Shown here piece by piece: positions 54,213 to 63,840 of a stretch of 64,000 nucleotides of DNA. The notes below the pieces were generated by a model. The model made no database searches. It worked only from the letters and a program-made list of their open reading frames with translations, and was not told the DNA's origin. The translations under genes were made by a program, and so were the position numbers. The stretch comes from Hyphococcus sp. (GTDB lineage: Bacteria; Pseudomonadota; Alphaproteobacteria; Caulobacterales; Parvularculaceae): contig JANQRY010000003.1 of NCBI GenBank assembly GCA_028284345.1, positions 434,001 to 498,000 on the forward strand. The letters are read 5' to 3'. Every line of letters starts with the position of its first letter. Positions within the stretch are counted from its first letter, which is position 1.

Positions 54213-55361
54213 ATGCGCTGCAGCAACGACAACCGCGACGACCGCCTTTATGACCTTGTCGTTGTCGGGGCGAGCTTCGCCGGCCTCATCGCCGCACGCG
54301 CCGCCGCCCATCGGGGCCTAAAGGTCGCGGTTCTCGACGCCAAAACCGAGCCCGGCGCGCGGGTGCGCACCACCGGCATTCTTGTCAAGGAAGCGGTCGC
54401 CGAATGCGATATCCCCTCAACGCTCACTCGCAAGATCCCCGGCGTCCGGCTCTATGCGCCAAACCATCAGTCAATGGACCTTTTTGCGCCGGGTTATTAT
54501 TTTCTCGCCACCGACACGCCGGCGATCATGCGCTGGCTGGCGAGGGAGGCAAGCCGCGCCGGCGCCGACCTCCTCTTCGGCGCGCGCTTTGACACTGCAA
54601 CACTTGCGGACGACTTCGTTCATCTTCACGGCCTGGACTTGAAAGCGCGTTACCTTCTCGGCGCCGACGGCGCGAAATCGCGGGTCGCAAAAACATTCGG
54701 TCTTGGCCGCAACACGGAATTCCTGATCGGGATGGAGACGGAGTTTGAAGAGTCGCCCACGGTCGATCCGGACTTTCTCCATTGCTTTGTCGACGCATCG
54801 CTGGCGCCCGGCTATCTCGGCTGGGTCGTTCCGGGCGTCGGCTTGACCCAAGCGGGGCTCGCGGTTTCCGACGGACCGTTCGGCATGAAAAGGAAGCCCG
54901 ATTTCGACAGCTTCCTGAAACGCATTGATTCCCATTTCGCGCTCTGGAATTGCGAAGTGAAAGCCAAACGTTCGGGACCCATCCCCTGCGGCGGCCTCGT
55001 TCATCCGCTTTCAACCCGGCGCGTGCTCCTCACCGGCGACGCGGCGGGCCTCGTCTCGCCCTTGACCGCCGGGGGCATCCGCCTCGCCTTTCAATATGGC
55101 CGGCGCGCCGGCGCGGCGATCTCGGAATATCTGCAGGACGGCGGCGCCGACCCCGGCGCGTTGATGGCCAGAGAGTATCCCGGCTTCGGGCTCAAAAGCT
55201 GGATGCGCCGGGCCTGGTCCGCGGCCCCGCCCAACGCGCTTCTCAACGCCACGCTCTTCACCCCGCCCATGCGGGCGCTCGCCCAATGGATCTATTTCCA
55301 GAAACGCGGCAGCGGCGAATGCAGCACGCGCGCTTTAAACGCACGGCCCGCGCAGCGTTAA
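54213..55361 (+). CDS. FAD-dependent oxidoreductase, geranylgeranyl-reductase-like
   Basis: A 382-residue flavoprotein. FAD-binding motif LVVVGASFAGLIAARAA, a middle ARYLLGADGAKS-type block, and RVLLTGDAAGLVSPLTAGGI place it with geranylgeranyl reductases and related monooxygenases. It might reduce isoprenoid or lipid double bonds. ATG 54213 follows GGGAGAGAG. Its last four bases overlap the end of the convergent SRAP gene. Confidence 0.88.
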   Translation: MRCSNDNRDDRLYDLVVVGASFAGLIAARAAAHRGLKVAVLDAKTEPGARVRTTGILVKEAVAECDIPSTLTRKIPGVRLYAPNHQSMDLFAPGYYFLATDTPAIMRWLAREASRAGADLLFGARFDTATLADDFVHLHGLDLKARYLLGADGAKSRVAKTFGLGRNTEFLIGMETEFEESPTVDPDFLHCFVDASLAPGYLGWVVPGVGLTQAGLAVSDGPFGMKRKPDFDSFLKRIDSHFALWNCEVKAKRSGPIPCGGLVHPLSTRRVLLTGDAAGLVSPLTAGGIRLAFQYGRRAGAAISEYLQDGGADPGALMAREYPGFGLKSWMRRAWSAAPPNALLNATLFTPPMRALAQWIYFQKRGSGECSTRALNARPAQR

Positions 55362-56035
55362 ATCGCCACTTCTTTGAGCAACTCCGGTCCGTCGTTGCGC
55401 GGGCTGCCCACCGCCTTGTCGACCGGATAGTGAAGCCACGTCCCTTTCGGCGCGGGACGCAGGAGGTCGTCGAGAAACTCTAGGTCGCGCTCATCCGACG
55501 TCAGCCAGAGATCGTAATGCTCCGGCGCGATCACCACGGGCTCGCGGCTGTGCAATGTCTTGACGTCAGGACCCGCCGCAATGGTGAGGATGGCGCAGGT
55601 GTCGATCTCGCCGCCCTCAGGATCGACCGCCGTCTCCCAAAGCCCGGCGAAACCGAACAACCCGCCGCGCGTAATATTGAAAGGCTGTTTGGCCCCGGCT
55701 TTGCCTTTCCATTCGTAAAAGCCGTCCGCGGGGATAAGACAGCGTCGCCGTTTGAACGCCGAACGAAAGGTCGGTTTTTCCGCCGCCGTTTCCGCCCGCG
55801 CGTTGATCAGCGGTTTCGCGCCGAGCCGTTTGAGGTATTCCCCCTTTGCCCAAGAGGGGACGAAGCCCCAGCGCATCAGCGCATATTCGCGCTGGCGCTG
55901 CTCGCTCATGCGGATCGTCGCCACGGGCTGGGTCGGAGCCACATTATAGCGCGGCGGGAAATTATCCCGCACGTCGACGTCGAAATGCTCCGCGAGGTCC
56001 TTCGGCGTCGAATGCAAATGATAGCGCCCGCACAT
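55358..56035 (-). CDS. SOS-response-associated peptidase (SRAP, HMCES/YedK-like)
   Basis: A 225-residue protein that crosslinks to abasic sites in single-stranded DNA. The catalytic Cys is C2 (MCGRYHLH), which needs Met removal, so the start at 56035 is firm. Further marks are LINARAETAAEKPTF, CLIPADGFYEW and LHSREPVVI. It is divergent from the Nudix gene, whose start lies 23 bases away. Confidence 0.95.
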   Translation of the reverse strand: MCGRYHLHSTPKDLAEHFDVDVRDNFPPRYNVAPTQPVATIRMSEQRQREYALMRWGFVPSWAKGEYLKRLGAKPLINARAETAAEKPTFRSAFKRRRCLIPADGFYEWKGKAGAKQPFNITRGGLFGFAGLWETAVDPEGGEIDTCAILTIAAGPDVKTLHSREPVVIAPEHYDLWLTSDERDLEFLDDLLRPAPKGTWLHYPVDKAVGSPRNDGPELLKEVAI

Positions 56036-56057
56036 GAGATCGGAGTATAGGGCGTTC

Positions 56058-56489
56058 ATGACGAAGAACGAAACAATCCGCATCGGCGTCGGCGCCGTGG
56101 TCTTCCGCGGCGAGGAAGTCCTCCTCGTGAAGCGAGGCAAGCCGCCCTTCAAGGGCCATTGGTCGATCCCCGGCGGCGGCCTCGAATTCGGCGAGCGCCT
56201 CGAAGACGCGGCGCGGCGTGAAGTGATGGAAGAAACGGGTCTTGAGATCGAGATCACCGGCCTCATCGGCGCCTTCGAAGCGATGCCCGAGGATATCGGC
56301 CAGCTCACCCACGTGGTGATGATCGATTACCACGCCGAATGGATCGCCGGAGAACCGGTCGCGGCCGACGACGCGGCGGAGGCGGCGTTTTTCTCCTTCG
56401 ACGAAGCTCGCGAACGGCTTTCCTGGGACGACACCCGCCGGGCGGTTTCCATGGCGATCGAGATGCGCGAGCAGCGGCGGAACCGGTAG
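56058..56489 (+). CDS. Nudix hydrolase
   Basis: A 143-residue Nudix enzyme. The box is complete, from GGGLEFGERLEDAARREVMEETG, cleaving a nucleoside diphosphate bond in an unknown substrate. ATG 56058 has AGGG five bases upstream; an in-frame ATG at 56034 is also possible. It could sanitise nucleotides, but the family is broad. Confidence 0.92.
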   Translation: MTKNETIRIGVGAVVFRGEEVLLVKRGKPPFKGHWSIPGGGLEFGERLEDAARREVMEETGLEIEITGLIGAFEAMPEDIGQLTHVVMIDYHAEWIAGEPVAADDAAEAAFFSFDEARERLSWDDTRRAVSMAIEMREQRRNR

Positions 56490-56539
56490 TGTCGAAAAGC
56501 GGCCGCAATTCCGTTACAAACGACCGGTAGTGGAGATCG

Positions 56540-56989
56540 ATGGACTTAATCCGAACCATATTCTTGGCCGGCGGCGCTTCCCTCATGCTCGCGGGCGAGG
56601 CGACCGCGCAATCGCAAACGGCGGACGAATACCAGCAGCGCCAACGCGATCTTGTGGAACTCGCCAGCGTTTTCGGCGAGATGCACCACATTCGCCGCAT
56701 CTGCGAGCCGCGGCTTGAAAGCGACATCTGGCGCGAACGCATGAAACGGCTGGTCGAGCTCGAACAGCCGGGTTTTGAGGCGCGCGAGGAAATGGTGAAA
56801 CGTTTCAACGCCGGCTATCGCAACGCCGGCGGTCACTTCCCCGTTTGCGACCGCCGCGCCCGCGACCATGCGGCGGGCCGCGCCGTCTTCGCCCGCCGGC
56901 TGGTGGGGCGTCTCTCCGCGCCGCTGCGCGAAGCCGAACGGACCGATGACGGGCCGCTCATCCTGACGATTCCTCAGGATGCGGAATAA
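56540..56989 (+). CDS. TIGR02301-family secreted protein
   Basis: A 149-residue protein with a signal peptide (LAGGASLMLAGEATAQ). Conserved pattern ELASVFGEMHHIRRICEP, DIWRERM and VKRFNAGYRNAGG with two Cys. The family is found in alphaproteobacteria and has no known function. It stands alone before the REP-like element. Confidence 0.88.
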   Translation: MDLIRTIFLAGGASLMLAGEATAQSQTADEYQQRQRDLVELASVFGEMHHIRRICEPRLESDIWRERMKRLVELEQPGFEAREEMVKRFNAGYRNAGGHFPVCDRRARDHAAGRAVFARRLVGRLSAPLREAERTDDGPLILTIPQDAE

Positions 56990-57060
56990 AAGCCAATTTC
57001 TGATGCGTGATTGGTTAAGTTGAGTATTCGGCAACGATACTCGAAAGATTTCATCCTTGT

Positions 57061-57146
57061 CCGTCCTCCCCGGCGAAAGCCGGGGCCCAGAGTCGCAGGC
57101 GCAGCGCATATTGCTCCTGGACCCCGGCTTTCGCCGGGGAAGACGG
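57061..57146. repeat. REP-like paired palindrome
   Basis: Two 30-base arms (57061-57090 and 57117-57146) are inverted copies, matching at 28 of 30 positions, with a 26-base middle. Each arm is itself a hairpin, CCCCGGC-GAAA-GCCGGGG. Such palindromic units are common in alphaproteobacterial spacers. It may also end transcription between the TIGR02301 and pyrC genes. Confidence 0.85.
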
Positions 57147-57187
57147 AGTCTTTCTATCTAAGGATCAGCGCGTATCTATCCGAAGCG

Positions 57188-58258
57188 TTACCCGTTGTGG
57201 GCGCCCACAAACCGCCAAGCCAGCGTCTCGCCCGCATGAAACGGAACAACATATTCATCGCCGGCGTTTATGGTCTCCGGCACGGGACTTGGCGCCCGCT
57301 GAAGCGCGATGCGGTCTTCATTGACCGGCAGCCCGTAAAATTGCGGGCCGTGCAGGCTGGCGAAGCCTTCGAGTTTGTCGAGGGCGCCCTCCTCCTCGAA
57401 CGTCTTGGCGTAGCTTTCAAGCGCAAACGGCGCGTTGAAGACCCCGGCGCAGCCGCAGGAGGATTCCTTGGCGCTTGCCGTATGGGGCGCGGAGTCCGTG
57501 CCGAGAAAGAATTTCGCCGAGCCGGACGTCGCCGCTTTGCGGAGCGCCTGCCGGTGGCGTTCGCGCTTGGCGACGGGCAGGCAATAATAATGGGGACGGA
57601 TGCCGCCCTCGAACATGGCGTTGCGGTTGAACTCCAGGTGATGGGGCGTGATCGTCGCGGCGACGCGCGCGTCGGCCCCGGATACGAAGTCGACGGCGTC
57701 GGCGGTGGTCACATGCTCGAAAACGATCTTCAGTTCCGGGAAGTCCTGCGCCAGCGGCCCGAGGATGCGGTCAATGAACACCGCCTCGCGGTCGAACACG
57801 TCAATATCCGCATCGGTCACTTCCCCATGTACGAGCAGCGGCATGCCGATGCGCTGCATCGCCTCGAGCGCCGGGTAGATGTTCCTGACGTCGGTGACGC
57901 CACGGCTCGAATTGGTCGTGGCGTTGGCCGGATAGAGTTTGCACGCGGTGAAGACGCCGTCCTGAAACCCGCTGGCGATGGCCTCTGCGTCCGCCTGATC
58001 GGTGAGGTAACAGGTCATCAGCGGCGTGAAGTCCGCGTCGCCGTCAAGGGCCGCCATGATGCGATCGCGATAGGCCGCCGCCGCCGCCGGCATCGTCACC
58101 GGCTCGGCGAGGTTCGGCATCACGATGGCGCGCGCGAACTGACGCGCGGTGTAGCGCGCCGCCGCGCGCAGCATCGCCCCGTCGCGAAGGTGAACATGCC
58201 AGTCGTCGGGGCGGCGGATGATCAGCGCATCCTGCGCTGCTTCGTCATTTGTACTCAT
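57188..58258 (-). CDS. pyrC: Dihydroorotase (class II)
   Basis: A 356-residue zinc enzyme that closes carbamoyl aspartate to dihydroorotate in pyrimidine synthesis. Metal ligands in [10 protein letters not shown], the Lys in [22 protein letters not shown] and LGTDSAPH are all seen. Its length fits the E. coli-type enzyme. Divergent from the ygfZ-like gene by 65 bases. Confidence 0.97.
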   Translation of the reverse strand: MSTNDEAAQDALIIRRPDDWHVHLRDGAMLRAAARYTARQFARAIVMPNLAEPVTMPAAAAAYRDRIMAALDGDADFTPLMTCYLTDQADAEAIASGFQDGVFTACKLYPANATTNSSRGVTDVRNIYPALEAMQRIGMPLLVHGEVTDADIDVFDREAVFIDRILGPLAQDFPELKIVFEHVTTADAVDFVSGADARVAATITPHHLEFNRNAMFEGGIRPHYYCLPVAKRERHRQALRKAATSGSAKFFLGTDSAPHTASAKESSCGCAGVFNAPFALESYAKTFEEEGALDKLEGFASLHGPQFYGLPVNEDRIALQRAPSPVPETINAGDEYVVPFHAGETLAWRFVGAHNG

Positions 58259-58323
58259 GGCCGCTTTCTACGCGCTCCTCGCGATGCTTTGCAAACGGCA
58301 AAGAACCTCTTACATGGCCGGCT

Positions 58324-59091
58324 ATGACCGATCTCAGAATTCCGCCGCGGCGGGCCGTCGTCTCGGTGACCGGCGCCGACGCAACGTCCTTGCTGTCCGG
58401 CCTCGTTACCAACGGGCCGCCGACGGATGGAAGCTGCCGGTCCGCGCTGCTGACGCCCCAGGGAAAAATCCTGTTTGATTTCCATATCGCCCCGGCGCCC
58501 GACGGCTATCTGTTCGATATCGACGCCGATGCGGCGGAGGCCTTCATCAAGCGGCTCACGCTCTATCGCCTGCGCGCGAAGGTCGATATCGGCGTGGACG
58601 ACGATTACGCCGTATGCGTTGACCCGAGTGGGGACAATGGGCGCGTGATCAAACCGGTGAGCGAGACCGGCGGCGCTGCGCCCGACGCTGAATACGACGC
58701 CCGCCGCATCGCCGCCGGCGTTTCCGAATGGGGCGCGGACTTCGACTCGGACGAAGTCTTTCCCATGGACGTCAATTTCGATTTGCTGAACGGCGTCGAC
58801 TACAAAAAGGGGTGCTTCGTCGGCCAGGAAGTGGCGAGCCGGATGATGCGCAAGGGCTCGGCGCGAAAACGCACTCTTGTTGCGACGTTCGACGGCCCCC
58901 CGCCGCCAAAGGGAACGCCCGTCGCCGCCGGCGCGTCGACCCTCGGCCACATCATGTCCGGCGCAGAGGACGCCGCGCTGGCGCTCATTCGTCTCGACCG
59001 CTGGGAAACCGCCATAGAGAGCGGCGACCTCATCAAGGCCGGCGACTGCGAGATAACGCTGACGCGCCCGGCCTATATGGCGGCGGACTGA
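58324..59091 (+). CDS. ygfZ: Folate-binding YgfZ/GcvT-like protein
   Basis: A 255-residue protein that uses folate to help iron-sulfur enzymes and tRNA modification. The family motif KGCFVGQE, with its Cys, is present. ATG 58324 gives the normal start MTDLRIPPRRAVVSV. Relatives are often named CAF17-like. It lies four bases before tag. Confidence 0.9.
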   Translation: MTDLRIPPRRAVVSVTGADATSLLSGLVTNGPPTDGSCRSALLTPQGKILFDFHIAPAPDGYLFDIDADAAEAFIKRLTLYRLRAKVDIGVDDDYAVCVDPSGDNGRVIKPVSETGGAAPDAEYDARRIAAGVSEWGADFDSDEVFPMDVNFDLLNGVDYKKGCFVGQEVASRMMRKGSARKRTLVATFDGPPPPKGTPVAAGASTLGHIMSGAEDAALALIRLDRWETAIESGDLIKAGDCEITLTRPAYMAAD

Positions 59092-59095
59092 CCCC

Positions 59096-59689
59096 ATGCC
59101 CGCCCGACAAAAACTTCACTGTCTCTGGGCGCCGGAAGGGGACGACCTTTACCGCCGCTATCACGACGAGGAATGGGGCGTGCCGGAATATGACGATCGC
59201 GCGCTGTTTGAAAAGCTTGTGCTCGACGGCTTTCAGGCGGGGCTGTCCTGGCGGACGATCCTCTACAAGAGAGAGAATTTTCGAAAAGCCTTTGACGGTT
59301 TCGACCCGCTGAAGATCGCTCGCTATACGCCGAAGAAAATCGACCGCCTGATGAACAACGCCGGCATCATCCGGTCAAAGACCAAAATCAACGCCGCCAT
59401 CGGCAACGCCAAGAGCTGGCTCAACATCATGGAGGCGGGCGACGGCGCCTTCAGCGATTTTCTGTGGGACTTTGTCGACGGCGCGCCGATTGTGAACACA
59501 TTTAAAACCTACAAAAGCATCCCGGCAAAGTCGCGAGAGAGCGAGGCCATGGCGAAGGAACTGAAGTCGCGCGGGTTTAAATTCTGCGGGCCGGTCATTG
59601 TCTACGCCTTCATGCAGGCGGTGGGCATGGTCAACGACCACGAAATCGCCTGCCCGCGCTGGAAGGCCGTTCAGAAGCTCGCACGCTAG
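59096..59689 (+). CDS. tag: DNA-3-methyladenine glycosylase I
   Basis: A 197-residue glycosylase that removes 3-methyladenine. Marks: YHDEEWGVPEYDDRALFEKL, FQAGLSWRTIL, NAGIIRSKTKI and the zinc-binding C-terminus. The first Cys is C9 (LHCLWAPEG). Four bases after ygfZ, so likely co-transcribed. Confidence 0.96.
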   Translation: MPARQKLHCLWAPEGDDLYRRYHDEEWGVPEYDDRALFEKLVLDGFQAGLSWRTILYKRENFRKAFDGFDPLKIARYTPKKIDRLMNNAGIIRSKTKINAAIGNAKSWLNIMEAGDGAFSDFLWDFVDGAPIVNTFKTYKSIPAKSRESEAMAKELKSRGFKFCGPVIVYAFMQAVGMVNDHEIACPRWKAVQKLAR

Positions 59690-59764
59690 AGCGCGCGCTG
59701 CTTGCGCCCGCGGCGGGTTCGGCGCAGATTGCGGGGCAAACATCACCTGAAAGCGTCAAGGCCT

Positions 59765-60925
59765 ATGACCGAAACCGCAACCGCCGATGTCCGCATCATC
59801 GCGACCGGCCTCTACACGCCGCCAAACGCCATCTCTAACGACGAACTGGTCGCGTCGTTCAACGCTTATGTAGATGACTACAATGCGGCGAACGCCGACG
59901 CCATTGAAAGCGGCGCGCTTGAGCCCTTGCAGAAATCCTCCGCCGAGTTCATCGAGAAAGCCTCCGGCATCAAGTCGCGCTACGCCGTCGACCGCGACGG
60001 CATTCTCGATACGTCCCGCATGGCGCCGCGCATCGCCGCGCGCCCGAACGACGAACTGGCCCTGCTTGCTGAAATCGCCGTCTTCGCCGCGCGCGACGCC
60101 ATGCGCGCCGCCGACCTAAAGCCCGGCGACATTGACGGCGTCATCTGCGCCGCCTCCAACATGCAGCGCGCCTATCCGGCCGTCGCCGTTGAAATTCAGG
60201 ACGCCCTCGGCATTGACGGTTATGGCTTCGACATGAATGTCGCCTGCGCGTCGGCGGCCTTCGGCATTGAAACGGGCCTCGGCCTCATTCGCGCCGGCGC
60301 GCGACGCATCCTCATGGTCAATCCGGAGATCTGCACGGCGCATCTCAATTTCCGCGACCGCGACAGCCATTTCATCTTCGGCGACGTGGCCACCGCCGTC
60401 ATTCTGGAGCGCGCCGACGGCGCCCCCCAGGGCGAGGCGTGGGAAATTCTCGGCACGAAACTGCTGACGAAATTCTCCAACAACATCCGAAACAATTTCG
60501 GCTTCCTCAATCACTGCGAACGAGGCGAAGGCGACGCGCCCGACGCGCAGAACGACCCGTATACGGATAAACTGTTCATTCAGGAGGGGCGTAAGGTCTT
60601 CAAGGAAGTGGTGCCCATGGTGAGCGAACTCATCAGCGGTCATCTCGCGGCGGTCGGCGTCGCGCCGGACGCGGTCAAGCGCTTCTGGCTGCATCAGGCC
60701 AACCTCGCCATGAATGAATTCATCGCCCGCAAGGTGCTGGGCCGGGACGCCGACAGGACCGAGGCGCCGGTGGTCCTTGATGAATACGCCAATACCTCGT
60801 CGGCCGGCTCCATTATCGCGTTCCACAAGCACCGGGATGATTTCGCAACCGGCGATATCGGCGTCATCTGCGCCTTCGGCGCCGGCTATTCCGTTGGTTC
60901 CGTTGTCGTCCGGAAAGCCGCGTGA
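59765..60925 (+). CDS. Beta-ketoacyl-ACP synthase III family enzyme
   Basis: A 386-residue KAS III-like condensing enzyme, longer than typical FabH (about 320). The triad is C161 in NVACASAAFG, His in WLHQANLAMNEF and Asn in EYANTSSAGS. ATG 59765 is chosen over an in-frame start at 59702. It may start fatty acid chains or condense other acyl units; no other fatty-acid gene is adjacent. Confidence 0.9.
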   Translation: MTETATADVRIIATGLYTPPNAISNDELVASFNAYVDDYNAANADAIESGALEPLQKSSAEFIEKASGIKSRYAVDRDGILDTSRMAPRIAARPNDELALLAEIAVFAARDAMRAADLKPGDIDGVICAASNMQRAYPAVAVEIQDALGIDGYGFDMNVACASAAFGIETGLGLIRAGARRILMVNPEICTAHLNFRDRDSHFIFGDVATAVILERADGAPQGEAWEILGTKLLTKFSNNIRNNFGFLNHCERGEGDAPDAQNDPYTDKLFIQEGRKVFKEVVPMVSELISGHLAAVGVAPDAVKRFWLHQANLAMNEFIARKVLGRDADRTEAPVVLDEYANTSSAGSIIAFHKHRDDFATGDIGVICAFGAGYSVGSVVVRKAA

Positions 60926-60992
60926 GCGGGCGTTTTGAAAATTTTAGGCTTCGCCGGTTTATCGTCGCCGCGCGGAAGGCTATCAGGCGGTC

Positions 60993-61607
60993 ATGACCAA
61001 TCACGTTCACAAAGGCGATCTCCCGGGCGGTCTCGATCTCGGCGACGTCGTCGCCATCGACAGCGAGACCATGGGCCTCAACCCCCATCGCGACGCCTTA
61101 TGCGTGGTGCAGCTCTCCGCCGGCGACGGCGACGCCCATCTCGTTCAGCTCGACCGGAAAACCTATGACGCGCCGAATCTGAAGGCCCTTCTGATCGACC
61201 CGGCCGTTTTGAAAATCTTTCATTTCGCCCGCTTCGACATCGCCGCCTTTCAGCACTGGCTGAAGGTCGATACGAAACCGGTTTACTGCACCAAGATCGC
61301 CTCGCGCCTGTCGCGCACCTATACGGACCGGCATGGGCTCAAGGACATCACGAAAGAGCTCCTCGGCGTCGACATGTCGAAGCAGCAGCAATCATCGGAC
61401 TGGGGCGCGGAAACGCTGAGCGAGGCGCAAATTCAGTACGCCGCCTCCGACGTCCTCTATCTCCACGCCTTACGCGAGAAACTCGAGGAGATGCTCGCCC
61501 GGGAGGGCCGCGCCGATCTCGCCGCCGAATGTTTCCGGTTTCTGCCCGTCCGGGCCGCACTGGACCTCGCCGGCTGGCCGGAAATCGACATATTCGCCCA
61601 TAGCTGA
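60993..61607 (+). CDS. Ribonuclease D-like 3'-5' exonuclease
   Basis: A 204-residue DEDDy exonuclease without the HRDC domains of full RNase D. Catalytic blocks are AIDSETMGLN, HFARFDIAAFQ and YAASDVLYLH. This short form is common in alphaproteobacteria, acting on tRNA ends or other RNA. It is followed by the lptC operon after 146 bases. Confidence 0.92.
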   Translation: MTNHVHKGDLPGGLDLGDVVAIDSETMGLNPHRDALCVVQLSAGDGDAHLVQLDRKTYDAPNLKALLIDPAVLKIFHFARFDIAAFQHWLKVDTKPVYCTKIASRLSRTYTDRHGLKDITKELLGVDMSKQQQSSDWGAETLSEAQIQYAASDVLYLHALREKLEEMLAREGRADLAAECFRFLPVRAALDLAGWPEIDIFAHS

Positions 61608-61753
61608 GGCGCTTCCGCCCGCCGCCAAAGGCGTCCGGCGGCCCGGTTTTCGACGATCGGCGCTTCCCATTGCCGTCCGCCGGACTATATTAAAGGGTGT
61701 GGGGAAAAGCGCCGCCCGCGGCGGCGAACAAGCTGATCAGACGACGATATTTC

Positions 61754-62503
61754 ATGAGCGAAGCGACCCTTAAGGAGACCCCGGCGCGCGGCAAGTCGGT
61801 GAAAGGCGGCCGCGCCCTCGACAGCCTCACCTTTCGCTCGCGCACCACCGGCGCCGACGCCGCCGCCAGATCGCGCCTCGTCCGGCGCCTGCGCGTGGCG
61901 CTGCCCATTGTCGCCGTCATTCTGATCATCGCCTTTATTTTCAACACGCGATCAAATCCAGTCGATCAGGCCTTTCTCGACGACTTCAAGACCCTCTCGG
62001 CGTCGACGGAAGAACTGCGCATGGCCAATCCGCGCTTCGCCGGCGTCGACGACAAGGGCAAGCCGTTCGAGATCACCGCCGTCGCCGCCTTGCAGGATCC
62101 GGCGACCAGGGACGTCATTCAGCTTGAACAGCCCCGCGCCGTCCAGGGCGGCGATGACGAAGCCTCGGTCGTGACGGCGGAAAGCGGGCTTTACCGTTCC
62201 GAAGACAACATCCTGACATTGAACGACTCCGTCACGCTCGAACATGAGCTTGGCGCCAAGACTTATGTGTTGCGCGCGCCGGTCGCCACCGTTTTGATCA
62301 AGAACCAGATCGTGACGAGCGACGCCGGCGTCGGCGCCGAGGGGCCCGACGGCGCGACCCTGCAGGCGGACAGGATGAGCGCGTTTCGCGAGGACGGGCG
62401 GGTTGTCTTCGAAGGCAATGTCAGTATGCGTATTTATCCGAACAAGGGCGAGATCGCCGTCCCGACGCTCCGCGACGGCGAAGACAAGAAAGAAGAAGAA
62501 TGA
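61754..62503 (+). CDS. lptC: LPS export protein LptC
   Basis: A 249-residue bitopic protein. The cytoplasmic tail (1-45) and single helix (about 50-70) precede the beta-jellyroll that hands LPS to LptA. ATG 61754 is chosen over an earlier start at 61697. It overlaps lptA by four bases (ATGA) and begins the lptC-lptA-lptB-rpoN run. Confidence 0.93.
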   Translation: MSEATLKETPARGKSVKGGRALDSLTFRSRTTGADAAARSRLVRRLRVALPIVAVILIIAFIFNTRSNPVDQAFLDDFKTLSASTEELRMANPRFAGVDDKGKPFEITAVAALQDPATRDVIQLEQPRAVQGGDDEASVVTAESGLYRSEDNILTLNDSVTLEHELGAKTYVLRAPVATVLIKNQIVTSDAGVGAEGPDGATLQADRMSAFREDGRVVFEGNVSMRIYPNKGEIAVPTLRDGEDKKEEE

Positions 62504-62973
62504 AAATTGCAGCGCTCGGAATAGTGTTGGCGTTTTTTGCGGTAAGCGCCGCAAACGCGCAATTCGCCGCGAACAGCGACGCGCCCATCGATATCACCGG
62601 CGACGCCGCGGAATTCCTGGACAATATCGCCATCTGGACGGGCAATGTCCGGGTCGTTCAGGAAGACTCCATCCTCGCCGCCGACCGCCTTGAGGCGAAT
62701 GTCTCCGACGACGGCGAATTCTCGTCGATCACGGCGACCGGGGCCGTGCGCTATTCGAACGGCAAGGAGGCCATCACCGGCAAGCGCCTGTTTTTCGACA
62801 ACGAGGCGCGGACCATCACGGTGATGGAGAACGTCATCGTCACCCAGGGCAAACAGGTCATGTCCGCGGGGGCCGTCACCTTCTGGATCGATACGGGAAT
62901 GGTTAAATTCGCCCCGGCCGAGGGCCGGCGAATCCGGGGTATTTTCTACGCCGAGGGCGACGAGCAAACCTGA
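62500..62973 (+). CDS. lptA: LPS transport periplasmic protein LptA
   Basis: A 157-residue periplasmic bridge protein with a signal peptide (VLAFFAVSAANAQ) and the OstA/LptA repeat (ITGDAAEFLDN, IWTGNVRVVQEDSIL, AADRLEANVSD). It forms the beta-strand filament carrying LPS across the periplasm. Coupled to lptC by a four-base overlap. Confidence 0.95.
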   Translation: MKIAALGIVLAFFAVSAANAQFAANSDAPIDITGDAAEFLDNIAIWTGNVRVVQEDSILAADRLEANVSDDGEFSSITATGAVRYSNGKEAITGKRLFFDNEARTITVMENVIVTQGKQVMSAGAVTFWIDTGMVKFAPAEGRRIRGIFYAEGDEQT

Positions 62974-63019
62974 TCGTTAAAATTGAAACTTCACCGATCC
63001 TTAAAGAGAAAAGGTCTTA

Positions 63020-63823
63020 ATGAGCAACGCCATGAGTGACATGACGCCAGAAATAACCGACGCCGACGCCGCTCGCCATCAACCCGCCGTGGTCGAGGGG
63101 GGCGGCGCGCTTGTGGCTGAAAATCTCGGCAAGTCGTTCAAGCGCCGGCCGGTCGTCCGCGGCGTCTCCATGAGCGTCAAGCGCGGCGAGGTCGTTGGCC
63201 TTCTGGGCCCCAACGGCGCCGGCAAGACCACCTGCTTTTATATGATCACGGGGCTGATCCCCGCCGACCGGGGCGCCATCGCCATTGACGGCCACGACGC
63301 GACGGCGCTGCCCATGTATCAGCGCGCCCGCCTCGGCCTTGGCTATCTGCCGCAGGAGGCGTCGATCTTTCGCGGCCTGACGGTGGAGCAAAATCTGCGC
63401 GCTGTCGTCGAGCTTGTCGAGAAAAACAAGGACCGGCAGCAGGCGATCATCGACGACCTTCTGAACGAGTTTCACGTCACGCATTTGCGCGGCGCGCCGG
63501 CGCTGGCGCTTTCCGGCGGCGAACGCCGCCGCGTCGAGATTGCGCGCGCCTTAGCGACGGCGCCGTCCTATATGCTGCTCGACGAGCCATTCGCCGGCAT
63601 TGACCCGCTGGCTATCGCAGAGATCCGCGAACTTGTCGCGCATCTAAAAGACCGCGGTCTCGGGGTTCTCATCACGGATCACAATGTGCGCGAGACCCTC
63701 GATATCATCGACCGCGCATACATCATTCACGAAGGCGAGGTGCTGCTGGAAGGCGCGCCTGGCGACATTGTCGGCGATAAAGACGTGAGACGCGTCTATC
63801 TCGGCGATCGTTTTCAAATGTAA
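63020..63823 (+). CDS. lptB: LPS export ATPase LptB
   Basis: A 267-residue ABC ATPase. Walker [10 protein letters not shown], signature ALSGGERRR, Walker [13 protein letters not shown] and the switch His in ITDHNVRET are complete. It powers LptF-LptG, encoded 20 kb upstream. The N-terminal 30 residues before the ABC domain are a variable extension. rpoN follows 17 bases later. Confidence 0.97.
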   Translation: MSNAMSDMTPEITDADAARHQPAVVEGGGALVAENLGKSFKRRPVVRGVSMSVKRGEVVGLLGPNGAGKTTCFYMITGLIPADRGAIAIDGHDATALPMYQRARLGLGYLPQEASIFRGLTVEQNLRAVVELVEKNKDRQQAIIDDLLNEFHVTHLRGAPALALSGGERRRVEIARALATAPSYMLLDEPFAGIDPLAIAEIRELVAHLKDRGLGVLITDHNVRETLDIIDRAYIIHEGEVLLEGAPGDIVGDKDVRRVYLGDRFQM

Positions 63824-63840
63824 GGGACCAAGGGGGCGGT

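Noticed and set aside
61618-61646. GC-rich imperfect hairpin after the RNase D gene
   Set aside because: Six-base stem, ten-base loop and only four Ts; too weak to call a terminator.
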